A stretch of DNA of 64,000 nucleotides from Boseongicola aestuarii (GTDB lineage: Bacteria; Pseudomonadota; Alphaproteobacteria; Rhodobacterales; Rhodobacteraceae). The stretch is from NCBI RefSeq assembly GCF_900184815.1, contig NZ_FXXQ01000013.1, positions 1 to 64,000 of the forward strand. Reading direction: 5' to 3'. The position numbers and the translations under genes were made by a program. Below, piece by piece: positions 1-11,105 of this stretch; position 1 is the first letter of the stretch, and each line of letters begins with the position of its first letter. The notes beneath the pieces are model-generated. The model did no database searches. It worked only from the letters and a program-made list of their open reading frames with translations, and was not told the DNA's origin.

Positions 1-1
1 G

Positions 2-124
2 GCACAGATCGTCATCAATCATTGGCTTAAGCAGTACAACCACACACGTCCGCACCAGGCTCTGAACATGCGACCACCAGTGCCAGAAACTCTAATCAGA
101 AATGGCACAGAACTTGGGGGCTAG
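2..124 (+). mobile_element. IS3-family transposase, C-terminal fragment
   Basis: The open frame enters from the left edge and ends in TAG at 122-124. It reads as the last 40 residues of an IS3-type OrfB integrase-core transposase, with the typical INHWLKQYNHTRPHQALNMR segment near residues 5-24, which carries the YNxxRPHxAL signature of the rve_3 domain. The upstream part, including the DDE catalytic residues, lies outside the window, so it cannot be said whether the element is intact. I could not identify a terminal inverted repeat downstream of the stop. Confidence 0.75.
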
Positions 125-782
125 ACACTCATCCTGCACCAACGCCCACTCACAAACCGCTAGCAGGTCTCATCTGGTTCCTCCGTAGGCAAGTAGACGA
201 TTAATCTACTGAGCTAATTGTGCTGTTCCTGCGTTTTTGACGCCGCCTCATTTGGTATGTTTCACTTGGCGCTTTTGCTCCTTAAGTAGAAATCTGAGTA
301 TCCCTCATAGATCGTTCCAGTTGTTCCAGTTGGGGATTCATCAATTGAATCTCCGAGAGCGCGGCTTTCCAATGATCTTGGTTGTCCGTTGAATTCGTGA
401 TCTGAGCTAACTCTTTATCAAGCACATTGGCGGACCTCGCTACTCTTCTCAGTAAGGCATTTTCGAGGCCCAGCGGTGATTTAGTCCGAAGGCAATCAAT
501 AGTCTCATTTAATTTTGCAAGATCTTGCCTCCTCTTTGGAAAACGAGGTCAGTTCAGTTGGCGAGCTTGTTGACCATTGGGTGTAGCATGCGGATGTCTG
601 ATTGATGACAATCCCGGTCGCGATTGACGGCCACCCCATGCTCAATTAATCCGCAATCCGCGTTCGTTCTGCCACAAAAACCGGCATACTGCTGCGATGC
701 AGCACGAATTAGACTATCATTGATGGTGACTCCCCTCTGACCGTTTCAGCATTTGGCGAGACACTAACAAGGGGGTCACACA
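125..782. other. Gene-poor stretch between IS fragment and urtA
   Basis: No intact gene is visible. The segment is AT-richer by eye than its surroundings, which fits the flank of an insertion element. Positions 282-745 hold a protein-like but broken reading on the minus strand, listed separately. The last 40 bases hold the urtA ribosome binding site (AAGGGGG) and presumably its promoter. I could not assign clear promoter boxes. Confidence 0.5.
282..745 (-). pseudogene. Possible decayed gene of unknown function
   Basis: Two minus-strand open stretches follow one another in different frames. The first runs from 745 to a TGA at 554-556 and the second from 548 to a TAA at 282-284. Neither has an ATG near its beginning, and a single frameshift near 550 would join them into about 150 codons. 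The second part reads as a charged, leucine-rich, coiled-coil-like chain (for example DHWKAALSEIQLMNPQLEQL near its end). No family was recognised. It may be a gene eroded after the adjacent IS insertion, or chance open frames. Confidence 0.27.
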
Positions 783-2054
783 ATGAAACGATCACTACTA
801 CTGGCGGGTGCTTGCGCCATCACAGCCGCACCTGCCTTTGCGCAGGATTGCCCGATCAAGGTGGGTGTTTTGCACTCGTTGTCCGGCACGATGGCAATCT
901 CGGAAACGACACTGAAAGACACGGTTGAAATGCTGGTCGACCAGCAAAACGCAAAGGGCGGTCTGCTTGGCTGCGAACTTGAGGCAGTTGTCGTCGATCC
1001 GGCTTCGGACTGGCCTTTGTTTGCCGAAAAGGCGCGCGAATTGCTGACGGTCGAAGATGTCGACGTGATTTTCGGGTCATGGACCAGCGTGAGCCGCAAG
1101 TCCGCGCTTCCGGTTCTGGAAGAACTGAACGGTTTGATGTTCTATCCGGTGCAGTATGAGGGCGAGGAGTCGTCCAAGAACGTGTTCTACACCGGCGCGG
1201 CTCCGAACCAGCAGGCCATCCCTGCGGTCGATTATTTCCTTGAAGAACTGGGCGTTGAGCGGTTCGCGCTGCTTGGGACAGACTATGTTTATCCGCGCAC
1301 CACGAACAACATTCTTGAGGCGTATCTGAAGTCCAAAGGTATCGAGGAAGAAGATATTTTTGTGAACTACACGCCGTTTGGTCATTCCGACTGGGCGACG
1401 ATTGTAGGTGATGTTGTCGAGATGAGCGAAGATGGCCGTCAGGTTGGCGTGATTTCGACGATCAACGGTGACGCGAACATCGGTTTCTACAAGGAGTTGG
1501 CGGCGGCCGAGATTTCGGCGGACGACATTCCTGTGGTGGCTTTCTCGGTTGGCGAGGAAGAACTGTCGGGTTTGGATACGACAAACCTTGTCGGGCATCT
1601 GGCCGCTTGGAACTACTTCCAGTCGGCTGACACGGACGTGAACGCCGAATTCGTCGCCGCCTGGAAAGAGCGGATGGGCGAAGATCGTGTGACGAACGAC
1701 CCTATGGAAGCCCATTATATCGGCTTCAACATGTGGGCGAATGCGGTCACGCAAGCCGGCACGGCGGATGTCGATGCTGTGCGTGAAGCGATGTACGGGC
1801 AGGAGTTTCCGAACCTGACCGGCGGCATGGCTGTGATGTTGCCAAACCACCATCTGGCGAAGCCTGTGTTGATCGGTGAGATCACGGCGGACGGCCAGTT
1901 CGATATCGTGAGCCAGACTTCGGAAGTGCCGGGCGATGCATGGACAGACCACCTGCCAGCCAGCGCAAAGCTGATGTCTGACTGGCCGGGCAAAGGCTGC
2001 GGCATGTGGGACACCGAGACGGAAAGCTGCGTTCAGATCCAGTCCAACTACTGA
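783..2054 (+). CDS. urtA: Urea ABC transporter substrate-binding protein UrtA
   Basis: This is a periplasmic urea-binding protein of the branched-chain amino acid (Peripla_BP_5) type, which feeds the UrtBC channel. The 423-residue product starts with a Sec signal peptide (MKRSLLLAGACAITAAPAFA) followed by KVGVLHSLSGTMAISE, the hallmark N-terminus of UrtA. The FYPVQYEGEESSKNVFYTG segment near residue 120 is also typical. The ATG follows an AAGGGGG ribosome binding site. It heads a co-directional urtABCDE cluster, which makes urea the expected substrate rather than an amino acid. No urease genes lie in the window. Confidence 0.96.
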   Translation: MKRSLLLAGACAITAAPAFAQDCPIKVGVLHSLSGTMAISETTLKDTVEMLVDQQNAKGGLLGCELEAVVVDPASDWPLFAEKARELLTVEDVDVIFGSWTSVSRKSALPVLEELNGLMFYPVQYEGEESSKNVFYTGAAPNQQAIPAVDYFLEELGVERFALLGTDYVYPRTTNNILEAYLKSKGIEEEDIFVNYTPFGHSDWATIVGDVVEMSEDGRQVGVISTINGDANIGFYKELAAAEISADDIPVVAFSVGEEELSGLDTTNLVGHLAAWNYFQSADTDVNAEFVAAWKERMGEDRVTNDPMEAHYIGFNMWANAVTQAGTADVDAVREAMYGQEFPNLTGGMAVMLPNHHLAKPVLIGEITADGQFDIVSQTSEVPGDAWTDHLPASAKLMSDWPGKGCGMWDTETESCVQIQSNY

Positions 2055-2070
2055 TCTGACGTAACGACCG

Positions 2071-2106
2071 GCCGGCCCGAGACCTCCCTCTCGGGCCGGC
2101 GTTTTT
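2071..2106 (+). terminator. Hairpin terminator/attenuator after urtA
   Basis: A perfect 12-bp stem (2071-2082 with 2089-2100) encloses a 6-base loop and is followed by GTTTTT. It lies between urtA and urtB. A partial terminator here would leave excess message for the binding protein relative to the membrane subunits, a common arrangement in ABC transporter operons. Confidence 0.85.
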
Positions 2107-2127
2107 CACTCTGGTGGGCCACCTAAA

Positions 2128-4065
2128 ATGCGCATTCTCAGTTTGCTTGCGATCCTTTTGAGCTTTTCTTTTCAGGCACATGCACAAGAAGGGCCGATGC
2201 AGACCCTTCTTCAGACCTATGCGGAAGACATTGCGAAGCCATCACGCCAAACGATCCAGCCGGTGCTGGATGAACTGGCCGCCTCAGGCCTGCCTGCAAT
2301 GACGGGCTTTCTGGAAGCCTGGTCCGACAAGGGCGTGGTGCAGCGCGATGAAGACGGGCAGTTTTTCTATGGCGTGCGCGAGGGTGACATATATCGGCTG
2401 AGGTCGTTGGAAGACGGATCGGACGCAGGCGAGGTCGGTCGGCGAGAAGCGAGCGAGTTGAAGCCAAACTCGGGCGTGCGAAAACTGATCGCGACGACAC
2501 TGGTGCAGTTTCAATTGAATGATCCCGATCCCGAGCGGCGTCTGGCAGCGCTTGATGCGTTGACACGCAATCCGACGCCCGAGCTTCTTGCGCCATTGCG
2601 CGCCTCGATCGAGGGTGAAGAGGTCGCGAGTATCCGCAACCGCAAGGAGGCGCTGGATCGTCTGATTTCGATCCGGTTCGGGACGAACACCGAGACGCGG
2701 GTTGATGCAATCAACTGGATGTCCACGCAGGTTTCGCTTGAGGCGCGGGCGGCACTAAATTCGGTTCTGGTGACGCGTACGGTTGTCGGTGTTCCGCCGG
2801 AAGGCGCAAACATCGCGAGGACTTTGGCCGTCGGGCGCGATTTGACGGAAGAACGCGCCTTGGAGCGTTTGGCGCAAGAGGGGATTGTCCCTGATCTGGT
2901 GGAGCGCACCGAGCGCGATGCCGCTTTGATTGCGGCGATTTCCGACGGGTCTGTGGCCGGGGTTCCGGTGGCCGATCTGAACACGGAAGAGGCGCGCTGG
3001 GCGACTTACGAACGGCTGGTAGTGGCAGGCGTTGCGCCTGCGCGCCCCGATGTCGGGGCAGTTGCGGACTTGATCGCGGCCAACCCAATTGTCGAGATTT
3101 ACGAAGAAGCTGACCCTGCGGTCGTCGAGGCCGCCTTGGCGGCGCTGGACTTCGTCGAGGCGCGCGTGGCGCGGGCGGAAGCGGTTGATCTGGGGCTGGA
3201 TGCGATGTCGCTGGCGTCGATCTATTTTCTGGCCGCCATCGGTCTGGCGATCACTTTTGGGGTGATGGGCGTGATCAACATGGCGCATGGCGAGTTCATC
3301 ATGATTGGCGCTTACACAGGCTATGTCGTGCAGCAGTTCGTACCGGATTACACGGTGTCCTTGATCATTGCTCTGCCGCTGGCGTTTGTGGTCGCGGCGG
3401 CAGCGGGTGTGGCTTTGGAGCGGTTGGTGATCCGGCATCTGGCGCATCGCCCGCTGGAAACGCTTCTTGCGACGTTCGGGATTTCCGTCGCGTTGCAACA
3501 ATTGTTCAAGAACATCTTTGGCACGCAAGCCGTGCCGTTGACCTCGCCGGATTGGCTGGCGGGAGCCTGGGTGCTGAACGATGTGGTCGGGATCAGCTAT
3601 ATCCGGATCGCGATCTTTGTGATGGCGCTGCTGTTCTTGGGACTGTTGGTTTATATCCTGCGCCGCACGCGGCTTGGGCTGGAAGTGCGGGCCGTGACGC
3701 AGAATCCCGGTATGGCCGCAAGCCTTGGGATTGACCCGGATCGGGTCGGCATGGCGACCTTCGCGCTTGGATCGGGCATTGCGGGTGTTGCGGGCGTGGC
3801 GATTGGATTGTTCGCGCAAGTGACGTCTGAAATGGGCACGGGCTATATCGTGCAGAGCTTTATGACGGTTGTCGTGGGCGGTGTCGGGTCGGTCTTCGGC
3901 ACGCTGGCGGGGGCTGGGCTGATTGGCGGGTTGCAGAAGGGAATTGAGTGGTTGAACCCTTCAAATACGCTGGCCGCACAAACCTATATGATCTTGTTTA
4001 TTATCCTCTTTATCCAGTTCCGACCCCGCGGGATCGTGGCGCAAAAAGGCAGGTTTGTGCAATGA
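2128..4065 (+). CDS. urtB: Urea ABC transporter permease UrtB
   Basis: This is an inner-membrane permease subunit of the urea transporter, of LivH type. The 645-residue product is long because a signal peptide (MRILSLLAILLSFSFQAHAQ) and a soluble, probably periplasmic, domain of about 330 residues precede the transmembrane permease domain. The permease domain starts near residue 355 (IYFLAAIGLAITFGVMGVIN) and runs to the end. The long form is usual for proteobacterial UrtB. Its TGA overlaps the urtC start by four bases (ATGA), indicating translational coupling. Confidence 0.95.
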   Translation: MRILSLLAILLSFSFQAHAQEGPMQTLLQTYAEDIAKPSRQTIQPVLDELAASGLPAMTGFLEAWSDKGVVQRDEDGQFFYGVREGDIYRLRSLEDGSDAGEVGRREASELKPNSGVRKLIATTLVQFQLNDPDPERRLAALDALTRNPTPELLAPLRASIEGEEVASIRNRKEALDRLISIRFGTNTETRVDAINWMSTQVSLEARAALNSVLVTRTVVGVPPEGANIARTLAVGRDLTEERALERLAQEGIVPDLVERTERDAALIAAISDGSVAGVPVADLNTEEARWATYERLVVAGVAPARPDVGAVADLIAANPIVEIYEEADPAVVEAALAALDFVEARVARAEAVDLGLDAMSLASIYFLAAIGLAITFGVMGVINMAHGEFIMIGAYTGYVVQQFVPDYTVSLIIALPLAFVVAAAAGVALERLVIRHLAHRPLETLLATFGISVALQQLFKNIFGTQAVPLTSPDWLAGAWVLNDVVGISYIRIAIFVMALLFLGLLVYILRRTRLGLEVRAVTQNPGMAASLGIDPDRVGMATFALGSGIAGVAGVAIGLFAQVTSEMGTGYIVQSFMTVVVGGVGSVFGTLAGAGLIGGLQKGIEWLNPSNTLAAQTYMILFIILFIQFRPRGIVAQKGRFVQ

Positions 4066-5327
4066 CCGCGACGGCGACGAACATGCGTGTAGGCGCCAAC
4101 AAGGCGGCGGCCAAGCCTCGGGCCTTGATCATGCGCACCGATGTGCTGGTGTTTCTGGCGTTCTTGGCGCTGGTCACAGTCGGGGCGACGGTTCTGGCGC
4201 AGGCGGGACTTGTGTCGGTGTCGTTTGTGAAGCTTCTGGGCAAGACGCTTTGTTTGTGTTTGGCGGCTTTGGCGATGGATTTGGTCTGGGGATACACCGG
4301 GATTTTGTCGCTGGGGCATTTCGCATTCTTCGGAATCGGCGGATATGCGATTGGCATGTGGTTGATGTGGGACCGCACCGAGTTGATCGTGATGGACACG
4401 CTGTTGCGGGCTGAATTGCCGCCGACGGCGCTGGAGATCGAAGAGGCGATTGGCACGCAGATTTTCGGCGTTGTGGGCTCGTCAGATATTCCTTGGCTCT
4501 GGACGTTTGCGGGGTCTTTGCCGTTGCAACTGGCATTTGCAGTACTGGTGCCGGGGTTGATTGCGCTAGTCTTTGGATGGCTTGCGTTTCGCAGCCGGGT
4601 GGCGGGGGTTTACCTGTCGATCCTGACGCAGGCCGGGACATTGGCGTTGTCGCTTTGGCTGTTTCAGAATGACAGCGGTTTGCGGGGGAACAACGGGCTT
4701 TCGGGTTTGCAGAACCTGCCGGGGCTGGATGATGTGCCGCAGTCGGTGGTGTCGCTTTGGTTCTTGTGGGCCTCGGCTTTTGCGCTGGGGCTTGGGTATA
4801 TTCTGGCGGTCTGGACGGTGTCGGGGCGGTTTGGGTCTGTGCTGCGCGGTATTCGCGATGACGAAGCGCGGGTGCGGTTTTTGGGGTATGAGGTCGAGCA
4901 TTACAAGCTGGCGATCTTCACCGGCACGGCGATGGCCTGTGGCATTGGCGGCGCACTGTATTATCCGCAGGCCGGGATCGTGAATCCGACTGAGATTGCG
5001 CCGATTGCTTCGATTTATCTGGCCGTTTGGGTCGCGATTGGCGGGCGGGGTCGGCTTTACGGGGCGGTGATCGGGGCAGCTGTGGTCAGCCTGTTGTCAA
5101 GCTGGTTCACGGGCGGTGGGGCGCCGGATATTGATCTGGGGTTCTATGTGATCAAATGGACCGACTGGTGGCTTGTGCTTTTGGGGTCGAGTTTCGTTCT
5201 GGTGACGTTGTTTGCGCCGAAGGGTCTGGGAGGGTTCGTCGATTTGTGGACGAACCGGCGCTCGACCCGGCGGGATGATCTGGGGCCGGATCAGGGCAGT
5301 CTGCGGGCTGAGGAGGAGACACCATGA
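4062..5327 (+). CDS. urtC: Urea ABC transporter permease UrtC
   Basis: This is the second, LivM-type permease subunit of the urea transporter, 421 residues with about ten hydrophobic segments. The ATG at 4062 overlaps the urtB stop as ATGA. A longer frame open from 3948 would lie inside urtB and is not needed. The conserved WGYTGILSLGHFAFFGIGGY segment near residue 70 is typical of LivM/UrtC permeases. The stop overlaps the urtD start by four bases. Confidence 0.95.
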   Translation: MTATATNMRVGANKAAAKPRALIMRTDVLVFLAFLALVTVGATVLAQAGLVSVSFVKLLGKTLCLCLAALAMDLVWGYTGILSLGHFAFFGIGGYAIGMWLMWDRTELIVMDTLLRAELPPTALEIEEAIGTQIFGVVGSSDIPWLWTFAGSLPLQLAFAVLVPGLIALVFGWLAFRSRVAGVYLSILTQAGTLALSLWLFQNDSGLRGNNGLSGLQNLPGLDDVPQSVVSLWFLWASAFALGLGYILAVWTVSGRFGSVLRGIRDDEARVRFLGYEVEHYKLAIFTGTAMACGIGGALYYPQAGIVNPTEIAPIASIYLAVWVAIGGRGRLYGAVIGAAVVSLLSSWFTGGGAPDIDLGFYVIKWTDWWLVLLGSSFVLVTLFAPKGLGGFVDLWTNRRSTRRDDLGPDQGSLRAEEETP

Positions 5328-6076
5328 GCGCGCTTCTGGAAGTTTCGGGCGTGTCCAAGAGCTTTGACGGGTTCAAGGCGATCGACAATCTGTCGTTTTC
5401 GATCGGCGAGCCGGAGTTGCGGGCGATTATTGGGCCGAACGGGGCGGGAAAGACCACGTTCATGGACCTTGTGACTGGAAAGACGCGGCCCGATAGTGGG
5501 ACGATCCGCTACGGCAGTGCTTCCCAGGATTTGACGAAGATGTCCGAAGCCAGGATTGCGCGGGCCGGAATCGGGCGGAAATTTCAGAAACCCACTGTGT
5601 TCGATGACCAGACGGTGACCGAGAACCTGACGATGGCGCTGAAGTCTCCGCGCTCGCCGTTTACGGTGTTGATGCGGCGTCCGTCTTTGGTAGAGCGTGC
5701 GGCAGAGGTGGCGGATCAGGTTGGTTTGCGCGGCGACATGGGAAGGCGCGCCGGAACGCTGTCGCATGGGCAAAAGCAGTGGCTGGAGATTGGCATGTTG
5801 CTGGCGCAGGAGCCGCGATTGTTGCTGGTTGACGAACCGGCGGCTGGCATGACGGCTGCCGAGCGGGAGCGCACGACGGCGATGCTGGTCGAGGCGGCGA
5901 AGTCGCGGGCTGTGGTGGTGATCGAACATGACATGGAGTTCGTGCGGCGGCTAAAATGTCGTGTGAGCGTGCTACATGAAGGGCGGGTTCTGGCGGAAGG
6001 GTCGCTGGATCATGTTTGCGCCGATCCGCGTGTGATTGACGTCTATCTGGGGCGGCAGGAGGCGGTAGATGCTTGA
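5324..6076 (+). CDS. urtD: Urea ABC transporter ATP-binding protein UrtD
   Basis: This is the cytoplasmic LivG-type ATPase of the urea transporter, 250 residues. Walker A is GPNGAGKTT at residues 37-45. The ABC signature is LSHGQ near residue 146, followed by Walker B LLLVDEP. The start overlaps the urtC stop (ATGA), and its end overlaps urtE by eight bases. Gene order urtA-B-C-D-E supports the assignment over a generic branched-chain amino acid ATPase. Confidence 0.95.
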   Translation: MSALLEVSGVSKSFDGFKAIDNLSFSIGEPELRAIIGPNGAGKTTFMDLVTGKTRPDSGTIRYGSASQDLTKMSEARIARAGIGRKFQKPTVFDDQTVTENLTMALKSPRSPFTVLMRRPSLVERAAEVADQVGLRGDMGRRAGTLSHGQKQWLEIGMLLAQEPRLLLVDEPAAGMTAAERERTTAMLVEAAKSRAVVVIEHDMEFVRRLKCRVSVLHEGRVLAEGSLDHVCADPRVIDVYLGRQEAVDA

Positions 6077-6758
6077 GGCGAAGAACGTCGATCTGCACTA
6101 CGGCGGCAGTCAGATTTTGCACAGTGTCAATCTGGTGGCCGAGCCGGGACGCGTGACTTGCGTCATGGGGTTGAACGGAACCGGGAAGACCTCGCTTTTG
6201 AAGGCGATTGCGGGGCGGCATCCGGCGGATGGCGAGATCTCGCTGGAAGGTGCCTCAATGCCGAAAGGGGCGCGGGATCGCGCGCGGGCGGGGATTGCCT
6301 ATGTGCCGCAGGGGCGTGAGATTTTCGCTCAGCTAACGGTGGCTGAGAACCTTGAGACGGCGTTTGCCTGCCTGCCAAGCGATGAGCGGCGGGTTTTGCC
6401 GGAGATTTTCGAGTTGTTTCCGGTGCTGGCCGAGATGGCGGGGCGTCGGGGCGGGGATTTGTCCGGCGGGCAACAGCAGCAGCTGGCGATTGCGCGGGCC
6501 TTGGTGACCAAGCCAAAGGTTTTGCTTTTGGATGAGCCGACGGAGGGTATTCAGCCGAACATCATTGCGCAAATCGGCCGGGTGATCGCGGGATTGCGCG
6601 ACAAAGGGACGATGGCGATTGTTCTGGTCGAGCAACGCTTTGATTTCGCATGGGATTTGGCGGATCGGATCGTTGTCTTGAGGCGTGGTACGGTGTTGCG
6701 TGATGAAGAGCGCAAGACCGCGTCGCGCGAGGCGGTTCTTGCGGACGTGTCAGTCTGA
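6069..6758 (+). CDS. urtE: Urea ABC transporter ATP-binding protein UrtE
   Basis: This is the second, LivF-type ATPase of the urea transporter, 229 residues. Walker A is GLNGTGKTS at residues 34-42. The signature is LSGGQQQQLAIARAL, followed by LLLDEPTEGIQPNI, a wording typical of UrtE. It is the last gene of the operon and is closed by a strong hairpin terminator at 6766-6798. Confidence 0.95.
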   Translation: MLEAKNVDLHYGGSQILHSVNLVAEPGRVTCVMGLNGTGKTSLLKAIAGRHPADGEISLEGASMPKGARDRARAGIAYVPQGREIFAQLTVAENLETAFACLPSDERRVLPEIFELFPVLAEMAGRRGGDLSGGQQQQLAIARALVTKPKVLLLDEPTEGIQPNIIAQIGRVIAGLRDKGTMAIVLVEQRFDFAWDLADRIVVLRRGTVLRDEERKTASREAVLADVSV

Positions 6759-6765
6759 GGGAGGT

Positions 6766-6798
6766 CTGTGGGCAGCTTTGGCGCTGCCCACAGTTTTT
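6766..6798 (+). terminator. Terminator of the urt operon
   Basis: An 11-bp perfect stem (6766-6776 with 6783-6793), a 6-base loop and TTTTT at 6794-6798 lie directly after urtE. It sits between the convergent urtE and katG ends. No T-run is seen in the katG direction, so it should act mainly on urt. Confidence 0.9.
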
Positions 6799-6801
6799 GG
6801 C

Positions 6802-9095
<2,294 letters not shown>

Positions 9096-9097
<2 letters not shown>

Positions 9098-9980
9098 GAT
9101 TGGCTTGACCCTCAGACAGCTGAGATACTTTGAAGCGCTTGCACGGCACCTTCATTTTGGGCGCGCGGCAGAGTCCTGTTCGATTTCGCAGCCCGCTTTG
9201 TCATTGCAGATCAAAGAGTTGGAGGCGATGTTCCACACGCCTTTGGTCGAGCGAGGAGCGCGGCAGTTGCGGCTGACAGCGATCGGTGAACGCCTGGCAG
9301 AAAAGGCGCGCAAGATCTTGCTGTCGGTCGAGGAACTGGACGATCTGGTGCGGGCCTCGCAGGATTTGCTGGCAGGGCGGTTGCGCATCGGGATCATTCC
9401 GACGGTCGCGCCGTATTTGCTGCCGTCGATTATTTCGACGCTGACTGACCGCTTTCCCGACCTGGATCTCGAATTGCGCGAGGCGGTCACGCGGTCCTTG
9501 ATCGGGGATCTGAAGGATGGTCGTTTGGATGTGGCCGTCGTGGCCTTGCCTGTGTCCGAGCCGTCACTGACCGAGTTTTCGCTGTTCGAGGAGGAATTCG
9601 TTCTGGTGCGTCCCGCAGAGGATGCGGGCAAGGCGGTTCCATCTGGCAAGGCGTTGCAGACGATGCGGTTGTTGCTTTTGGAAGAAGGGCATTGTTTTCG
9701 TGATCAGGCCTTGTCGTTTTGCGAATTCGAACGCAGTCAGCCGGGTCGGTTGATGGAGGGAAGTTCGCTGTCGACGCTGGTGCAGATGGTGGGCGCGGGT
9801 ATGGGCGTCACCCTTATTCCCGAGATGGCAATGGCGCTTGAAGTGCAGTCGGCGAAAGTGTCGACTGACCGGTTCCCGGCTCCGCGTCCGTCGCGCCGGA
9901 TCGGGATGGTCTGGCGGACGACGAATCCACTGTTTGACCAGCTTTTGCAGATCGGAGCTATTTTGCGGTCGATGCGGTAG
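9096..9980 (+). CDS. oxyR: LysR-family peroxide sensor OxyR
   Basis: This is a peroxide-responsive transcription factor of 294 residues. An N-terminal LysR winged helix-turn-helix (residues about 4-63) precedes the substrate-binding-like regulatory domain. The EEGHCFRDQALSFCE segment carries Cys200 and Cys209, matching the redox cysteines 199 and 208 of E. coli OxyR. Divergence from katG agrees. A palindrome overlaps its start codon, suggesting autorepression. Confidence 0.93.
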
Positions 9981-10129
9981 CCGCCGTGCATTGGTTTTGG
10001 CGTTTGATGAAGGTTGCGAAACAGTCCGAGTAATTGTTCACGGATTGTCAGTAATTACCCGCGCCAAGCCCTTTTGTTGCCACATTCACTTAATAGTTCC
10101 ATGCTTAAGATGAAAAAACGGCCCGTGGC

Positions 10130-11086
10130 ATGAAACTCATTATACAAATTCCCTGTTTCAACGAAGAAAAAACCTTGCCGGAGACGCTTGCGGATTTGCC
10201 GCGAGAGGTGCCGGGGTTCGATACGGTCGAATGGCTGATCATCGACGATGGCTCGACCGACCGTACGGTCGAGGTCGCGCGAGAGGCGGGGGTCGATCAC
10301 ATCATCCAACAGCCCCACAATCAGGGGCTTGCGACCGCGTTTTTGACCGGAATGGAAGCGGCGTTGCACGCAGGCGCGGATGTGATCGTGAACACGGACG
10401 GCGATAATCAGTATAACGCGGCGGGAATTCCCGCACTGTGTGCGCCGATTCTCGAGAAACGCGCGCAAATCGTTGTCGGCGCGCGCCCGATTGCCAGTAT
10501 CGAGCATTTCTCACCGGTGAAACGTGCGCTGCAGCATCTTGGCAGTTGGGTGGTGCGCAAGGCCAGCGGGACCGATATCGATGACGCGCCAAGCGGGTTT
10601 CGCGCCATCCACCGCGATACCGCCAGCAAGCTTTATGTCTTTGATCGCTATACCTATACGCTGGAGACGATCATTCAGGCGGGGCGGATGGGCATCCCGA
10701 TTGTGTCGGTGCCGATCGAGATCAACGATCCGACGCGGGAGTCGCGGCTTTTTCGCTCGATCCCGCAATATGTTTTCCGCTCAGCCAAGACGATTTTGCG
10801 GATCGCAGTTCTTTATAAGCCGCTACGCTTCTTTTCCTATCTGTCAGCGCTTGTGATGTTGCCGGGCCTTATCGCCTTTCTGCGGTTTCTGTATTTTTAC
10901 GCCATCGGAGAGGGCGACGGTAACGTGCAGTCGCTGATTATCGGTTCGACGCTGATCGGGGCCGGGACGCTGTTCTTCGTGGCGGGACTTTTGGCGGATC
11001 TCGTGGCGGCGAACCGGATGCTGTCGGCCGATATTCGCGGCCGTCTATTGCGCGCCGAGTTGAAGAACGCGGCTTTGGAAAAGTGA
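10130..11086 (+). CDS. Family 2 glycosyltransferase, dolichol-phosphate-sugar-synthase-like
   Basis: This is a polyprenyl-phosphate-type glycosyltransferase of 318 residues. The N-terminal GT-A domain begins IIQIPCFNEEKTLPETL, has the nucleotide-binding DDGSTD motif and a DGD metal-binding motif (NTDGDNQYN) near residue 90. Two hydrophobic segments at the C-terminus (about residues 235-300) anchor it in the inner membrane. It probably loads a lipid carrier with a sugar for the GT-C-type enzyme downstream. The donor sugar cannot be told from sequence. Confidence 0.87.
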   Translation: MKLIIQIPCFNEEKTLPETLADLPREVPGFDTVEWLIIDDGSTDRTVEVAREAGVDHIIQQPHNQGLATAFLTGMEAALHAGADVIVNTDGDNQYNAAGIPALCAPILEKRAQIVVGARPIASIEHFSPVKRALQHLGSWVVRKASGTDIDDAPSGFRAIHRDTASKLYVFDRYTYTLETIIQAGRMGIPIVSVPIEINDPTRESRLFRSIPQYVFRSAKTILRIAVLYKPLRFFSYLSALVMLPGLIAFLRFLYFYAIGEGDGNVQSLIIGSTLIGAGTLFFVAGLLADLVAANRMLSADIRGRLLRAELKNAALEK

Positions 11087-11105
11087 TAACAGCACGCCGT
11101 TACGA

